64,000 bases of DNA from Salinivirgaceae bacterium (GCA_017645945.1 JAGCNL010000053.1:133816-197815), one strand, 5' to 3'. Shown: positions 1-9,263, counted from the first letter of the stretch. Translations and numbers: made by a program. Notes: generated by a model not told the origin, from the letters alone.

Positions 1-2
1 TG

Positions 3-1463
3 GCTTCGATGGCGGTGAGCCTTGCCGTGGGGCAAGCACCTGCCGACTCTGCAGCCAACAGCCTGGCTCTGACGGCCGACGCTGTGAAAGCCGACACCGC
101 TGGCACAATGCGGCTGACAATGAAAGATGCGCAGAACTACGCCATTGAGCACAACTACTCAATGCAGAACGCATCGCTCGACGTGCAGAAGGCCGAGGCC
201 GCACGCTGGGAAGCCATCTCGACAGTGCTTCCGCAGATTTCGGGCTCTATCGGCTACTCGAACTACTGCGGCTACGAAATGAGTTTCAGTATGGGCGGCG
301 GCATTATGGACTCGTTCGGGCCTATTTTTGAGGCCATTGGCAAGGACCTGGCGGCCGCTGGCTCGGGCACCAACTTCGCCAACACAATGGCGCAAATGGC
401 TGCGGCACAGCAGGCTGAGTCGGAAGAAAGCGGCGGTATGAAAATGCCGACTACGGCAACTTTCGGCGTGCAGGTGGCTGTGGCCTTGAGCGGAACACAG
501 TTTGTGGCAATGAAGTTGAGCCGTCTGGCACTTGAAATGTCGGAACTGTCGAAGCAGAAATCGGAACAGGACATCCGCAACCAAGTGAAGAGTCTTTACT
601 ACTCGGCTCTGGTTATGGAAGAGACGGTTGATTTGCTCGACCGCAATCTGGAAAATATGAAGAAACTGCTCGAATCGACCAACAGCGCCGTGAAGGTGGG
701 TGTGAGCGAACAGATTGACGCCGACAAACTGCAGGTGCAGGTGCTGACAATGGAATCGGGCATCAACTCAACAAAGCGCTCGCTTGAAATGGTGTATAAC
801 GCTATGCGTCTGCAACTTGGCGTTGACGTAAACACTAAAATCGAACTGACGCAGAAGATTGACGACCTGCTCAACCTTGAACTGACAATGCAGTTGCTCT
901 CGAACGAACTGAATCTTGACAACAACTACGACTATCAGTTGCTTCAGAAGAACGTTGAATTAAGCGGCAAGCAGGTGAGCATTGCCAAGTGGAACCACAC
1001 CCCCACGTTGAGCGCCTACTATCAGCACTCAATTGTGAAATACATTGGCGACAAGGGCTTCAGTATGACGCCGCCGAATATGATTGGCGCGACACTGTCG
1101 GTGCCGATTTGGTCGAGCGGAAACAAGTGGAACTCGCTGAAAGAAGCCAAGATAAACTATCAGGAACAGCAGAACACGCTTGAGAGCACCACCAATGCAC
1201 TTTTGGTGCAGCACAACCAACTGAAATACAATTTGGCGTCGGCTTACGAGACGTTTGAGAACCAAAAGCAGAACACCGAGGTTACTCAACGCGTGTTCGA
1301 CAAGACGAGCCAAAAATATGAGCAGGGCGTGGCTTCGAGCCTTGAGGTGACCAACGCGGGCACAAACCTGATTTCGGCGCAAAGCAGTTACGTTCAAGCA
1401 CTTATGGAACTTGTGACTGCGCAAATCGAACTAGAGAAACTTCTTAACATCGACAATAAATAA
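3..1463 (+). CDS. TolC-family outer-membrane efflux channel (5' end cut by window edge)
   Basis: This is the outer-membrane channel of a tripartite RND efflux pump. It would form the trimeric exit duct that docks on the adaptor encoded next. The frame is open to the left edge of the window. The first visible residues (ASMAVSLAVGQAPA) look like the tail of a signal peptide, so the true start lies upstream and the ATG at 9 is probably internal. About 486 residues are present. The chain has the two long heptad-rich, Gln/Asn/Leu-rich helical halves typical of the OEP family, and ends with a helix of the type TAQIELEKLLNI. It is followed after 26 bases by the adaptor and then the pump, the usual operon order. 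Family assignment is secure; the exported substrate cannot be read from the sequence. Confidence 0.9.
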   Translation, partial: ASMAVSLAVGQAPADSAANSLALTADAVKADTAGTMRLTMKDAQNYAIEHNYSMQNASLDVQKAEAARWEAISTVLPQISGSIGYSNYCGYEMSFSMGGGIMDSFGPIFEAIGKDLAAAGSGTNFANTMAQMAAAQQAESEESGGMKMPTTATFGVQVAVALSGTQFVAMKLSRLALEMSELSKQKSEQDIRNQVKSLYYSALVMEETVDLLDRNLENMKKLLESTNSAVKVGVSEQIDADKLQVQVLTMESGINSTKRSLEMVYNAMRLQLGVDVNTKIELTQKIDDLLNLELTMQLLSNELNLDNNYDYQLLQKNVELSGKQVSIAKWNHTPTLSAYYQHSIVKYIGDKGFSMTPPNMIGATLSVPIWSSGNKWNSLKEAKINYQEQQNTLESTTNALLVQHNQLKYNLASAYETFENQKQNTEVTQRVFDKTSQKYEQGVASSLEVTNAGTNLISAQSSYVQALMELVTAQIELEKLLNIDNK

Positions 1464-1489
1464 TAATCAATAATAAAAAAGATAAAACA

Positions 1490-2506
1490 ATGAAAACTAA
1501 ACAGTTGATCAGTTTTGCAGTTTTGGCTTGCGTGGCTTTGGCAGCCGTAAGTTGCAAGCAGGAAGAGAAAAAGGCAGAAAAAGCCCGCATTGAAAAGGTT
1601 AAGGTTCAGAAACTTAAGAAAGTGACCATCGACCGCGTGTATGAAGTTTCGACAACGCTCGAGGGCTACGAGACAATGAACATCGCGCCGTCGCTCACGG
1701 GAACCATTGAGCACATCTACGTTGAGATTGGCAGCAAAGTGACTGCAGGCCAGGACCTTGTGCGTATGGACCAGACACAGTACAAGACAACCAAACTCAC
1801 CGTTGACAACCTGACAACCGAAATGCAGCGTATGGACGCGCTGAAAGAGAGCGGCAACGTGTCGCAGCAGGTTTACGACCAGACCAAGGTGGCCTACGAC
1901 CAGGCCAAGCAGAACCTTGATTTTCTGCGTCAGAACACGTTTGTGAAGGCAAAATTCGCAGGCAGCATATCGGCCAAGAACTATGAGGACGGCGAACTCT
2001 ACGGCGGCGGCCCGATTCTGACTCTCACACAGATTGACAAACTCAAGGCCTACATCAACATTCCCGAATCGTACTTCCCGCACGTGAAGGAAGGAATGTC
2101 GCTGACCTTGAAATCAGACATCTACCCCGACAAAGAGTTCAAGGCCGTGGTTGAGATTGTTCACCCGACCATCGACGCGTCGAGCCACACGTTCCAGGCC
2201 AAAATCAAGATTGACAACAAGGCCAACTACCTGCGCCCAGGAATGTTTGTGCGCACCACAATGCCCATCTCGCAGCAGGAAGTCATCATCGCCCCCTATC
2301 AGGCAGTGCTGAAGCAGATTGGCTCAAACGACCGCTACGTGTTCGTCAACAACAACGGCCGCGCCAAACGCGTGCCAGTGAAAATGGGCCAGCGTTTCGA
2401 CGAGAATGTTGAAATCATCACCGACGGCATAACCGAGAACGACGAACTTGTGGTTGTCGGCCAGGGCCACCTGATTGACGACGTGCAAATCGACATTGTG
2501 AAATAA
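1490..2506 (+). CDS. RND efflux periplasmic adaptor (membrane fusion protein), lipoprotein
   Basis: A periplasmic adaptor of the HlyD/AcrA family, 338 residues, joining the inner-membrane pump to the outer-membrane channel. The N-terminus is a lipoprotein signal with lipobox AVSC (Cys22), so it is probably lipid-anchored. A lipoyl-type half motif (GTIEHIYVEIGSKVTAGQDLVRMD, split by a short helical hairpin) lies near residues 65-90. The second lipoyl half follows around 150 (FVKAKFAGSISAKNYEDG), then beta-barrel and membrane-proximal domains. The helical hairpin is short compared with AcrA, which is common in Bacteroidota. It lies between the channel and pump genes with gaps of 26 and 36 bases, consistent with one transcript. 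Confidence 0.93.
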   Translation: MKTKQLISFAVLACVALAAVSCKQEEKKAEKARIEKVKVQKLKKVTIDRVYEVSTTLEGYETMNIAPSLTGTIEHIYVEIGSKVTAGQDLVRMDQTQYKTTKLTVDNLTTEMQRMDALKESGNVSQQVYDQTKVAYDQAKQNLDFLRQNTFVKAKFAGSISAKNYEDGELYGGGPILTLTQIDKLKAYINIPESYFPHVKEGMSLTLKSDIYPDKEFKAVVEIVHPTIDASSHTFQAKIKIDNKANYLRPGMFVRTTMPISQQEVIIAPYQAVLKQIGSNDRYVFVNNNGRAKRVPVKMGQRFDENVEIITDGITENDELVVVGQGHLIDDVQIDIVK

Positions 2507-2542
2507 ACCAGCCATTTTGTTGGAAACAAACAAGATACAAAA

Positions 2543-5500
2543 ATGAGTATATATAAGACATCCATAAACCATCCAGTCACCACATCGCTGATATTTGTGG
2601 CTGTAATGATTATAGGCCTGTTCTCGCTAAAACAGTTGCCTATCGACCAGTTCCCCGAAATGGACCCGCCCTACGTAATGGTTATGACCACCTACGGCGG
2701 CGCCAACGCGAGCGAGATTGAGACCAACGTGTCGAGACTAATGGAAAACACGCTGAACTCGGTCGACGGACTGAAGGAAATGAACACCATATCGAAAGAC
2801 AACATTTCGGTGGTAACAATGGAATTTGAGTGGGGCCTGAACCTTGACGACATTGTGAACGACGTGCGTTCGTATGTGGATATGGTGAAGGACAACCTGC
2901 CCGACGGCTGCTCGACGCCGTTCATCTTCAAATTCAGTTCGAGCGCAATGCCGATTATGATGTACGCAGTGACGGCCAATGAGAGTTACTCGGGCCTTGA
3001 GAAGATTATCGACGACGACATCATTCCGCAACTGAACCGCGTGAACGGCATTGGCAACATCTCAATGTCGGGTCAGCCGACGCGCAACGTCTACATCGAT
3101 ATTGAGCAGGAAAAACTCGACGCCTACGGCATTCCGCTTGAACTTGTGGGTCAGGCCATCAGCGCCAACAACCTGAATATGTCGTCGGGCAACGTGAAAA
3201 TGAGCAAAGAGCAGTACGCCCTGCAGGTGCGCAGCGAGTATGCAAGCAGCGCCGAAATCAACAACATTGTGGTGACGACAACGCCCGCAGGAAAGCAGAT
3301 TTTTGTGCGCGACATCGCCACCGTGCGCGACACCATCAAGGACCTGTCGCTCGACGAGAAGATTAACGGCCGCGAGGGTGTGCGCCTTATGATTACCAAG
3401 CAGTCGGGCGCCAACGCGGTGCAGATTTGCAAGGACGTGCGCGAGACGCTTGAAGAAATGCGCCACGACCTTCCCGCCGACCTTAACATCGAACTCATCT
3501 ACGACTCGTCGGAAGAGATTCAGAACGCCATCAACAGCCTTGCCGAGTCAATTATGTACGCGCTGCTGTTTGTGGTGCTGGTGGTGCTGTTCTTCCTGGG
3601 CCGCTGGCGCGCCACGGTCATCATCGGACTCACCATCCCTATCGCCCTGATTGTGGCGTTCATCTACCTGCTGGCTGTGGGCAGTTCGCTCAACATCATA
3701 TCGCTCTGCTCGCTCACCATCGCCATTGGTATGGTGGTTGACGACGCCATTGTGGTGCTCGAGAACATCACCAAGCATATTGAGCGCGGCTCGAGTCCGC
3801 GTGAGGCGGCCATCTACGCCACCAACGAGGTGTGGATTTCGGTTATCGCCACCACGCTGGTTATTGTGGCCGTGTTTGTGCCGCTGACAATGCTTTCGGG
3901 TATGGCGGGCATCCTGTTCAAAGAGTTGGGCTGGATTGTCACCATCGCCGTCTGCACATCGACAACGGTGGCCATCTCGCTGACGCCTATGCTTGCGTCG
4001 ATAATGCTGAAGGGCAAGAACCTGGTGATTGAGAACGGCAAGATTGTTGAGAAGAAGGCGGCTGTGAAGAAGTGGTCGTATGAGAACACCGTGGTGCGCC
4101 TGCTCGACAAGATTGACGCCCTGTACGCCCGCCTGCTGCGCGTCTGCCTGAACCATAAGAAACTGACAATGACGGGCATTGTGGGATTCTTCGCGCTCTC
4201 GCTGCTGCCCGCCATTCTGGGCTACATCGGCACCGACTTTATGCAGCAGTCGGACAACGCCCGCGTGAACGTGACCATCGAACTTCAGCGCGGTACGCGA
4301 ATTGAAGAGACTCTGAAGACCGCCCGCAAACTTGAGGCGCGCTTCCGCGAACTGATTCCCGAAATCGAGATTATGTCGACATCGGCTGGTACCAACGACG
4401 ACGCAAGTGTTGGCGCACTCTTCGCTTCGACCAACAACAACAAGATTTCAATGATTGTGCGCTGCTCGAAAATGTACGACCGCGACCGCTCGATTTTCGA
4501 GATTGCCGAGGTGCTGCGCGAGGAAATGAAGCAGTATCCCGAAATCAACAAATACTTCTGCTCGACATCGGGCGGTATGGGTGCGCAATCGGTTGACGTT
4601 GAGATATATGGCTACGATTTCGACCAAACAAGCCTTCTGGCCGAGGAAATCCGCCAAATGATTAACGACAGCATTCAGGGCGCCCGCGACGCGCAAGTGA
4701 GCCGCGAAGAGGACCGCGCCGAACTGAACGTGAAGGTTGACAAAGAAAAACTGGCGCTGCACGGCCTGACATCGGCCACGGTGGCCACCTACGTCCGCAA
4801 CCGCGTGAACGGTATGACGGTGGGCTTCCTGAAAGAGGACGGCGACGAGTACAGCATCATCGTCCGCCTGAAAGAGGAAAACCGCAACTCTATCAGCGAC
4901 CTTGAGAATCTGACCATTCCGTCGGCCACGGGCGCGCAAATCAAACTGAAAGAGTTGGCCACCATTGAAGAGTACTGGTGCCCGCCGCAGATTGACCGCC
5001 GCAACCGTCAACGTATTGTAACCGTGAGCGTTACGCCTTACGAGACATCGCTTGGCGAACTTGCCGAAGACGTGAAGGCGCTCATTGCCCGCAACGTGAA
5101 GACCACGCCTGGCATCACCGTGAAAATCGGCGGTAGTTACGAGGACCAACAGGATACGTTTGCCGATATGGGCCTTCTGCTCGCGCTGATTGTAATGCTT
5201 GTATTTGTGGTTATGGCGTCGCAGTTCGAGTCGCTCAAAAAGCCGTTCATTATAATGATGGCAGTGCCGTTCGCCATTTCGGGTGTGATTCTGGCCTTGT
5301 GGATAACCAACACCACATTGGATATGATTGGCGCACTGGGTGTTGTAATGCTTGTGGGTATTGTGGTTAAGAACGGTATTGTGCTGGTGGACTACATCAA
5401 CCTTATGCGCGACCGCGGCTACGAGTTGAACGAGGCCATCGCCCTTTCAGGTCAGTCGCGTCTGCGCCCCGTGCTTATGACCGCAGCCACCACCATTCTG

Positions 5501-5737
5501 GGTATGCTGCCAATGGCGCTGAGCCGTTCTGAAGGTTCCGAAATGTGGATTCCAATGGGTATTGTGGTTATCGGCGGCCTTCTGGTTTCGACCGTGGTAA
5601 CGCTGCTGGTTGTGCCTGTGCTCTACTCGATTATGTCGCGCCACGGCGAACGCGATAAGGAAGAGGAAATCCGCCACTCGTTCATCTTCTTCGATATGGA
5701 CGAGGACTCGGTTTACGACAGCCGTGTGAACAAATAA
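2543..5737 (+). CDS. RND family efflux pump, inner-membrane subunit (HAE1/AcrB type)
   Basis: A proton-driven inner-membrane transporter of 1064 residues, close to the family norm of about 1030-1050. It has an N-terminal TM helix (TSLIFVAVMIIGLFSL), a first large periplasmic loop, the TM2-6 block starting near residue 335, a second periplasmic loop and TM8-12 near 880-1040. The proton-relay aspartates are visible as an adjacent pair in TM4 (VVDDAIVVLENI, D400 and D401). The N-terminal signature GGANASEIETNVSR and the HAE1-like TM4 favour organic substrates (drugs, bile acids, lipids) over metals, but this is an inference. It is third in the operon after channel and adaptor; a PII-like gene follows 31 bases later. 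Confidence 0.95.
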   Translation: MSIYKTSINHPVTTSLIFVAVMIIGLFSLKQLPIDQFPEMDPPYVMVMTTYGGANASEIETNVSRLMENTLNSVDGLKEMNTISKDNISVVTMEFEWGLNLDDIVNDVRSYVDMVKDNLPDGCSTPFIFKFSSSAMPIMMYAVTANESYSGLEKIIDDDIIPQLNRVNGIGNISMSGQPTRNVYIDIEQEKLDAYGIPLELVGQAISANNLNMSSGNVKMSKEQYALQVRSEYASSAEINNIVVTTTPAGKQIFVRDIATVRDTIKDLSLDEKINGREGVRLMITKQSGANAVQICKDVRETLEEMRHDLPADLNIELIYDSSEEIQNAINSLAESIMYALLFVVLVVLFFLGRWRATVIIGLTIPIALIVAFIYLLAVGSSLNIISLCSLTIAIGMVVDDAIVVLENITKHIERGSSPREAAIYATNEVWISVIATTLVIVAVFVPLTMLSGMAGILFKELGWIVTIAVCTSTTVAISLTPMLASIMLKGKNLVIENGKIVEKKAAVKKWSYENTVVRLLDKIDALYARLLRVCLNHKKLTMTGIVGFFALSLLPAILGYIGTDFMQQSDNARVNVTIELQRGTRIEETLKTARKLEARFRELIPEIEIMSTSAGTNDDASVGALFASTNNNKISMIVRCSKMYDRDRSIFEIAEVLREEMKQYPEINKYFCSTSGGMGAQSVDVEIYGYDFDQTSLLAEEIRQMINDSIQGARDAQVSREEDRAELNVKVDKEKLALHGLTSATVATYVRNRVNGMTVGFLKEDGDEYSIIVRLKEENRNSISDLENLTIPSATGAQIKLKELATIEEYWCPPQIDRRNRQRIVTVSVTPYETSLGELAEDVKALIARNVKTTPGITVKIGGSYEDQQDTFADMGLLLALIVMLVFVVMASQFESLKKPFIIMMAVPFAISGVILALWITNTTLDMIGALGVVMLVGIVVKNGIVLVDYINLMRDRGYELNEAIALSGQSRLRPVLMTAATTILGMLPMALSRSEGSEMWIPMGIVVIGGLLVSTVVTLLVVPVLYSIMSRHGERDKEEEIRHSFIFFDMDEDSVYDSRVNK

Positions 5738-5768
5738 TGTACGGACAACAGAATAAAAATTGACGACA

Positions 5769-6062
5769 ATGAAAGCAGTATTTATAGTTTACAATCAGGC
5801 AAATACAGAGCGTGTTGAGTATATGCTCGACCGCCTTGGCATAAAGGGATTCACCTACTGGGAAGACGTTCAGGGACGCGGTTCGGTTGACGGCGAGCCG
5901 CGCCGCGGAACTCACACTTGGCCCGAAATGAACTCGGCCATCATCACCGTTGTCGAGGACGAAATGGTGCCCGAACTCTTGAGCCGCATCAAACGCTTGG
6001 ACAACCGCAACAAAGAGGTCGGCGTGCGGGCGTTTGTGTGGAATGTGGAAGCGACGGTGTAG
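5769..6062 (+). CDS. PII-like small signalling protein linked to the RND pump
   Basis: A 97-residue protein with the PII ferredoxin-like pattern: strand (MKAVFIVYNQ), helix (NTERVEYMLDRLG), strand, an exposed loop rich in Gly/Arg (WEDVQGRGSVDGEPRRGTHT), strand (MNSAIITVVED), helix and a final strand. It lacks the classical GlnB uridylylation tyrosine context. From memory, a divergent PII group (called PII-NG in the literature) is genomically linked to RND exporters, which matches this setting. It may sense a small ligand and modulate the pump, but no function is shown here. A TTG at 5760 in the same frame could extend it by three residues; the ATG at 5769 is preferred because the first beta strand begins there. 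It is the last gene of the efflux operon. Confidence 0.7.
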   Translation: MKAVFIVYNQANTERVEYMLDRLGIKGFTYWEDVQGRGSVDGEPRRGTHTWPEMNSAIITVVEDEMVPELLSRIKRLDNRNKEVGVRAFVWNVEATV

Positions 6063-6069
6063 AACAAGT

Positions 6070-6085
6070 CCCGATAGCTATCGGG
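6070..6085. repeat. 16-bp perfect palindrome
   Basis: CCCGATAGCTATCGGG reads identically on both strands. It lies 8 bases after the PII-like stop codon. A decayed relative (CCCGACAGCTATCTGGG) occurs at 56169-56185, again behind a gene, so this is probably a dispersed intergenic palindrome. Confidence 0.8.
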
Positions 6086-6170
6086 AGATTAATTGAAGGA
6101 TTGAATGCGTGAAGGATTAAAGGATTCTCCGATTCCAAATTAAGCACCCACACGCTTCTACCCTATTTAC

Positions 6171-6201
6171 AGCCCCATTCGGTTTTCGAGTGGGGTTTTT
6201 T
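6171..6201 (+). terminator. Rho-independent terminator of the efflux operon
   Basis: A 9-bp stem (CCCCATTCG / CGAGTGGGG, one G-T pair) with a five-base loop is followed by a run of T. It ends the pump/PII transcript about 110 bases after the last stop codon. Confidence 0.85.
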
Positions 6202-6248
6202 GTTGTGTTTTCTAACCGATTTTTGCCGATTAAACCCGATTTAAACAT

Positions 6249-6328
6249 GTAGAGACGTGCCACGGCACACGTAGAGACGCGCTATATGCGCCATATATAC
6301 GTAGAGACGCGCCATGGCGCGTCTCTAC
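6249..6328. repeat. Tandem GTAGAGACG-family palindromic repeats
   Basis: Three successive units each begin GTAGAGACG (6249, 6271, 6301). The last, 6301-6328, is a perfect 28-bp palindrome. Related copies occur at 7279-7352 inside a coding region, at 39547-39607, and as a degenerate form at 63929-63953. They behave like short dispersed hairpin elements (REP or MITE-like). No transposase is nearby. Confidence 0.85.
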
Positions 6329-6353
6329 AACCAATATTATCAATTATTTGCGA

Positions 6354-9263
6354 TTATTTCTTGACCATTGCCTCGTACAATTCGAACAGCCGCGCCACAA
6401 TTTCCGATTCATCCATTGCTGCATCGAAGCCGTAGGCTGCCATTACAGCCTTGTCGTTGGCTTGGTGGGCTTTTCGAAGTTCAAGCGGCATAGAAAAATT
6501 ATCGTAAAGGTCGGCCAAAGAACAATCTTCCATTTTAGCACGAACATCAATTATTGTCTGTGCTGTTTGTTCAATTTTTCTGATTTGTTCATCGGTCGGA
6601 TTGCACCACGGGAAATTATTGTAGACCACTGCGTTAGAGTACCTATACCGCATTTCCAATCGACCGCAAACTGCACGCACCCAAGCCATATGGACAAAGG
6701 ATGTGAGCACTCCAAAATGGTAAAGATTTGCATTAGGCACAATATATACAAGATTGCTTGCTACAATACCGCTATCCAAAAATCCCATCGGAATATATTG
6801 CCTTTTTTCGGATGAAACGCTTGGCACAAGAAGGTATTGCCCGCTTTCGGGTTGGGCATCGTAGAAAAACAGATGCGGAATGTTGGCCTTCTCTCTTGTA
6901 GGTGCCGCTGAACTTTCGGAACGTATTTTATACACGTTTTGCACGCGTTGATATAACTCGGGACTATTCTTTATTTCCGCTGGCGATGCGTTTTTAAGCC
7001 ACAAACAATATCTGCGTTTCCCGTTTATAAATTCTTGTGCTCCCAAAAACACGCGAATGAATTTCTCCAATTTGGGCTCTTTTTGAAGAATGTCATTTTT
7101 CTCATCTTCTGTTAAAATGAAATTCCCGCCATCATTAGGCATACTGCCAAACGTCATTTCTGGAACATCGCAAAGCGGTTTTGAACGGTTATCAATAAAT
7201 GTGTTATCGGCATCAATCAAATAACCGTTTATGTTTTTAGCATTTATGACGGTTCCATCGGCGTTGAAAATATGCCGTGTAGGGACGTGGCGTGCCGCGT
7301 CCGCATTGTTTGCGACAATGGAATTTTCGGACGCCGCACGCGACGTCCCTACGTTTTCACACGAAAATCCTACAATCACACAATGAACGTGTGCCTTTTC
7401 AGTGCTTTCGCTATCCCAACGGAATGTGCGCCACGCAAAATCAAAATGTAATTGATAATCATTGAACAATGGTTTCCATAACGCAGCCACCGCTTGCCCT
7501 TGACATACCGAGTTAGTTGAAACAAGGGCTGCTTTGGTGTTTGCGTCTTGCATATATTCGGCTGCTTTTTTGTACCAACAGGAAACATAATCCATATTTC
7601 CAAGGTTTTTCCATTTTTTGCCGAAAATGAATATCATATCATTCTTTTGGCCTTCATCCATCATTTTTCCTCCCACAAACGGCGGATTACCAATAATATA
7701 ATCGTATTGGTGGCGTTCTCCGTCAGTTTCGGTGGTGAAACCGCTGAAAAGATTCGGTCCGTTCCCTTCGACATTGCTCTGGGAACGGTTGCTGAGCGTA
7801 GTCGAAGTAAGCGTTGCCCAATCCATACGCAGGGCGTTGCCTTCAACAACAAAGGCGTTGGTTGTGAGTGGCAGAAAATCAATGCTTTGGCTCAAAATGG
7901 CTTCGGTCTCGCGAATCATCTGGCTCTCGGCAATCCATAATGCGGTTTTGGCAACGGTCACGGCAAAATCGTTAATCTCAATGCCGTAGAACTGGCTGAT
8001 TTTCACTTGTATGAAGCAGTCGAGGCCCAATTTGCGCTCGCCATTGTTCAAGGCTAAAATTGCGCGGTTTTCAAGGCGGCGCAGGCTTAAATAGGTCTCG
8101 GTCAGGAAATTACCGCTGCCGCAAGCAGGGTCGAGGAATTTCAACGAGCCTAATTTCTTTTGAAAATCAGACAATTGCAGCCGCTGCGACGAGGTACGCC
8201 GCGACTCAACAATCGTCTCAAATTCCGCGTTCAAATCGTCAAGGAACAGCGGGTCTATCACTTTGTGAATGTTTGCGATAGATGTGTAATGCATTCCTCC
8301 TTTTCGGCGTGTTTCGGGGTTCAAAGTGGATTCAAACACCGCGCCGAAGATTGTTGGCGAAATGTCGGACCAATTGAATGGTGCGCAGTTGTCGCAAATC
8401 ACGTCAATGATTTCCTGCGTAAAGTTCGGTATTTCAATCTGTTCATCGCGGAACAGACCTCCGTTGACATATGGGAACGGTTGCAGTTTGGTGTCGTACT
8501 TGTCGCGCTGCGCCAAAGGCGTATCGAGCGCCTTGAACAATTCCATCAGCCCCTTGCGTGCATTTTCGATTGAAAACGAGCGCAGGTAATCCTCAAACGA
8601 GGTGCGTGTTGCAAACAATCCCGCATCCTCGGCATAAAAGCAGAATACAAGTCTGACACACAGAATGTTAAGCGAACGAAGACTCTGCTCGTCGGGGTCG
8701 ATATATTGCTTAATGAGCGCGTCGTAGAGTTTACCAACACGCTCACCTGCCTCCAACGATAGTTCTTCCTCGCGACGCAGATAGTCGTGGCGGCTGTCGG
8801 CAAGGAATTGCAGCCTATAATACTCTTTTTCAAGGTCTTTCAAGAAGATTTGCTCGGGCTCGTCGCCTGGCTTTTCAAGGTCGTAAACCAAAAATTCCTG
8901 AAAGTTGCAGACAACAATCCACCGAGGGCGCAGCGAGTTTGGCATTTCGTCGGCATAGCGTTTGGCCTGCTGATATGGCGTGAGTTCGGTTCCATCGCTC
9001 TGCGCATACGCTTTGTGCAGGTATATTTTCGCACCTTTCTGCTCAATAAGCACCTTTGTTTCAGGAATATACGCATCAATAAACGATGTGTGCGACAATT
9101 TCACACGCTTCTCAAACTCAATGTATTTGGCTGGATTGGCAATGCCTAAAACGTTCTGTAACAAGTCAATCCAGAAACGCGAAGTCTCTTGTTTCTCGTC
9201 GCCCTTCCCTACCCAAAACTCGGCGAATTGGGCGGCGGCTTGTTGCTGCTCGGTGGTTGTCAT
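6354..9263 (-). CDS. MmeI-like single-chain type II restriction-modification enzyme
   Basis: A 969-residue protein with the domain order of the MmeI family: N-terminal nuclease domain, helical spacer, N6-adenine methyltransferase and C-terminal target-recognition region. A candidate nuclease motif D63-x10-E74-Q-K76 lies in SFIDAYIPETKVLIEQKGAK. The SAM-binding motif DPACGSGNF is at 378-386 and the catalytic motif NPPF at 526-529, followed by VGGK as usual for this family. It would both methylate and cut one short asymmetric site. Two palindromic repeats lie inside the gene without breaking the frame, giving residues about 484-505 and 635-663. Whether the enzyme is still active is unknown. It lies 90 bases downstream of the ORF6N gene on the same strand, with its own -7 element at 9280-9287. 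Confidence 0.88.
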   Translation of the reverse strand: MTTTEQQQAAAQFAEFWVGKGDEKQETSRFWIDLLQNVLGIANPAKYIEFEKRVKLSHTSFIDAYIPETKVLIEQKGAKIYLHKAYAQSDGTELTPYQQAKRYADEMPNSLRPRWIVVCNFQEFLVYDLEKPGDEPEQIFLKDLEKEYYRLQFLADSRHDYLRREEELSLEAGERVGKLYDALIKQYIDPDEQSLRSLNILCVRLVFCFYAEDAGLFATRTSFEDYLRSFSIENARKGLMELFKALDTPLAQRDKYDTKLQPFPYVNGGLFRDEQIEIPNFTQEIIDVICDNCAPFNWSDISPTIFGAVFESTLNPETRRKGGMHYTSIANIHKVIDPLFLDDLNAEFETIVESRRTSSQRLQLSDFQKKLGSLKFLDPACGSGNFLTETYLSLRRLENRAILALNNGERKLGLDCFIQVKISQFYGIEINDFAVTVAKTALWIAESQMIRETEAILSQSIDFLPLTTNAFVVEGNALRMDWATLTSTTLSNRSQSNVEGNGPNLFSGFTTETDGERHQYDYIIGNPPFVGGKMMDEGQKNDMIFIFGKKWKNLGNMDYVSCWYKKAAEYMQDANTKAALVSTNSVCQGQAVAALWKPLFNDYQLHFDFAWRTFRWDSESTEKAHVHCVIVGFSCENVGTSRAASENSIVANNADAARHVPTRHIFNADGTVINAKNINGYLIDADNTFIDNRSKPLCDVPEMTFGSMPNDGGNFILTEDEKNDILQKEPKLEKFIRVFLGAQEFINGKRRYCLWLKNASPAEIKNSPELYQRVQNVYKIRSESSAAPTREKANIPHLFFYDAQPESGQYLLVPSVSSEKRQYIPMGFLDSGIVASNLVYIVPNANLYHFGVLTSFVHMAWVRAVCGRLEMRYRYSNAVVYNNFPWCNPTDEQIRKIEQTAQTIIDVRAKMEDCSLADLYDNFSMPLELRKAHQANDKAVMAAYGFDAAMDESEIVARLFELYEAMVKK
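7279..7352. repeat. GTAGGGACG-family inverted repeat inside the methyltransferase gene
   Basis: Two 25-base arms (7279-7303 and 7328-7352) are complementary at 23 of 25 positions. They enclose a 24-base centre that holds its own 6-bp hairpin (CATTGT/ACAATG). The arms match the GTAG(A/G)GACG repeats found between genes in this window. Here the element is translated, as about residues 637-661 of the enzyme, with no stop codon. Confidence 0.85.
7759..7807. repeat. Second palindromic repeat inside the methyltransferase gene
   Basis: It contains a perfect 8-bp inverted repeat (CCGTTCCC 7759-7766 / GGGAACGG 7781-7788) overlapping a second imperfect one (CTTCGAC 7766-7772 / GTCGAAG 7801-7807). From memory this resembles a dispersed intergenic repeat built on CTTCGACTACGCTCAG that occurs in many bacterial genomes. 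It is translated in frame just before the NPPF motif region. Confidence 0.7.

Noticed and set aside
2692-5149. Long open frames on the strand opposite the RND pump gene
   Set aside because: They mirror the codon structure of the GC-rich pump gene, have no family features and no promoter; the pump reading is unambiguous.
6249-6328. GTAGAGACG repeats as an attachment site for an integrated element
   Set aside because: Copies are spread over the window, differ in their arms, and no integrase or flanking direct-repeat pair bounds the restriction-modification region.
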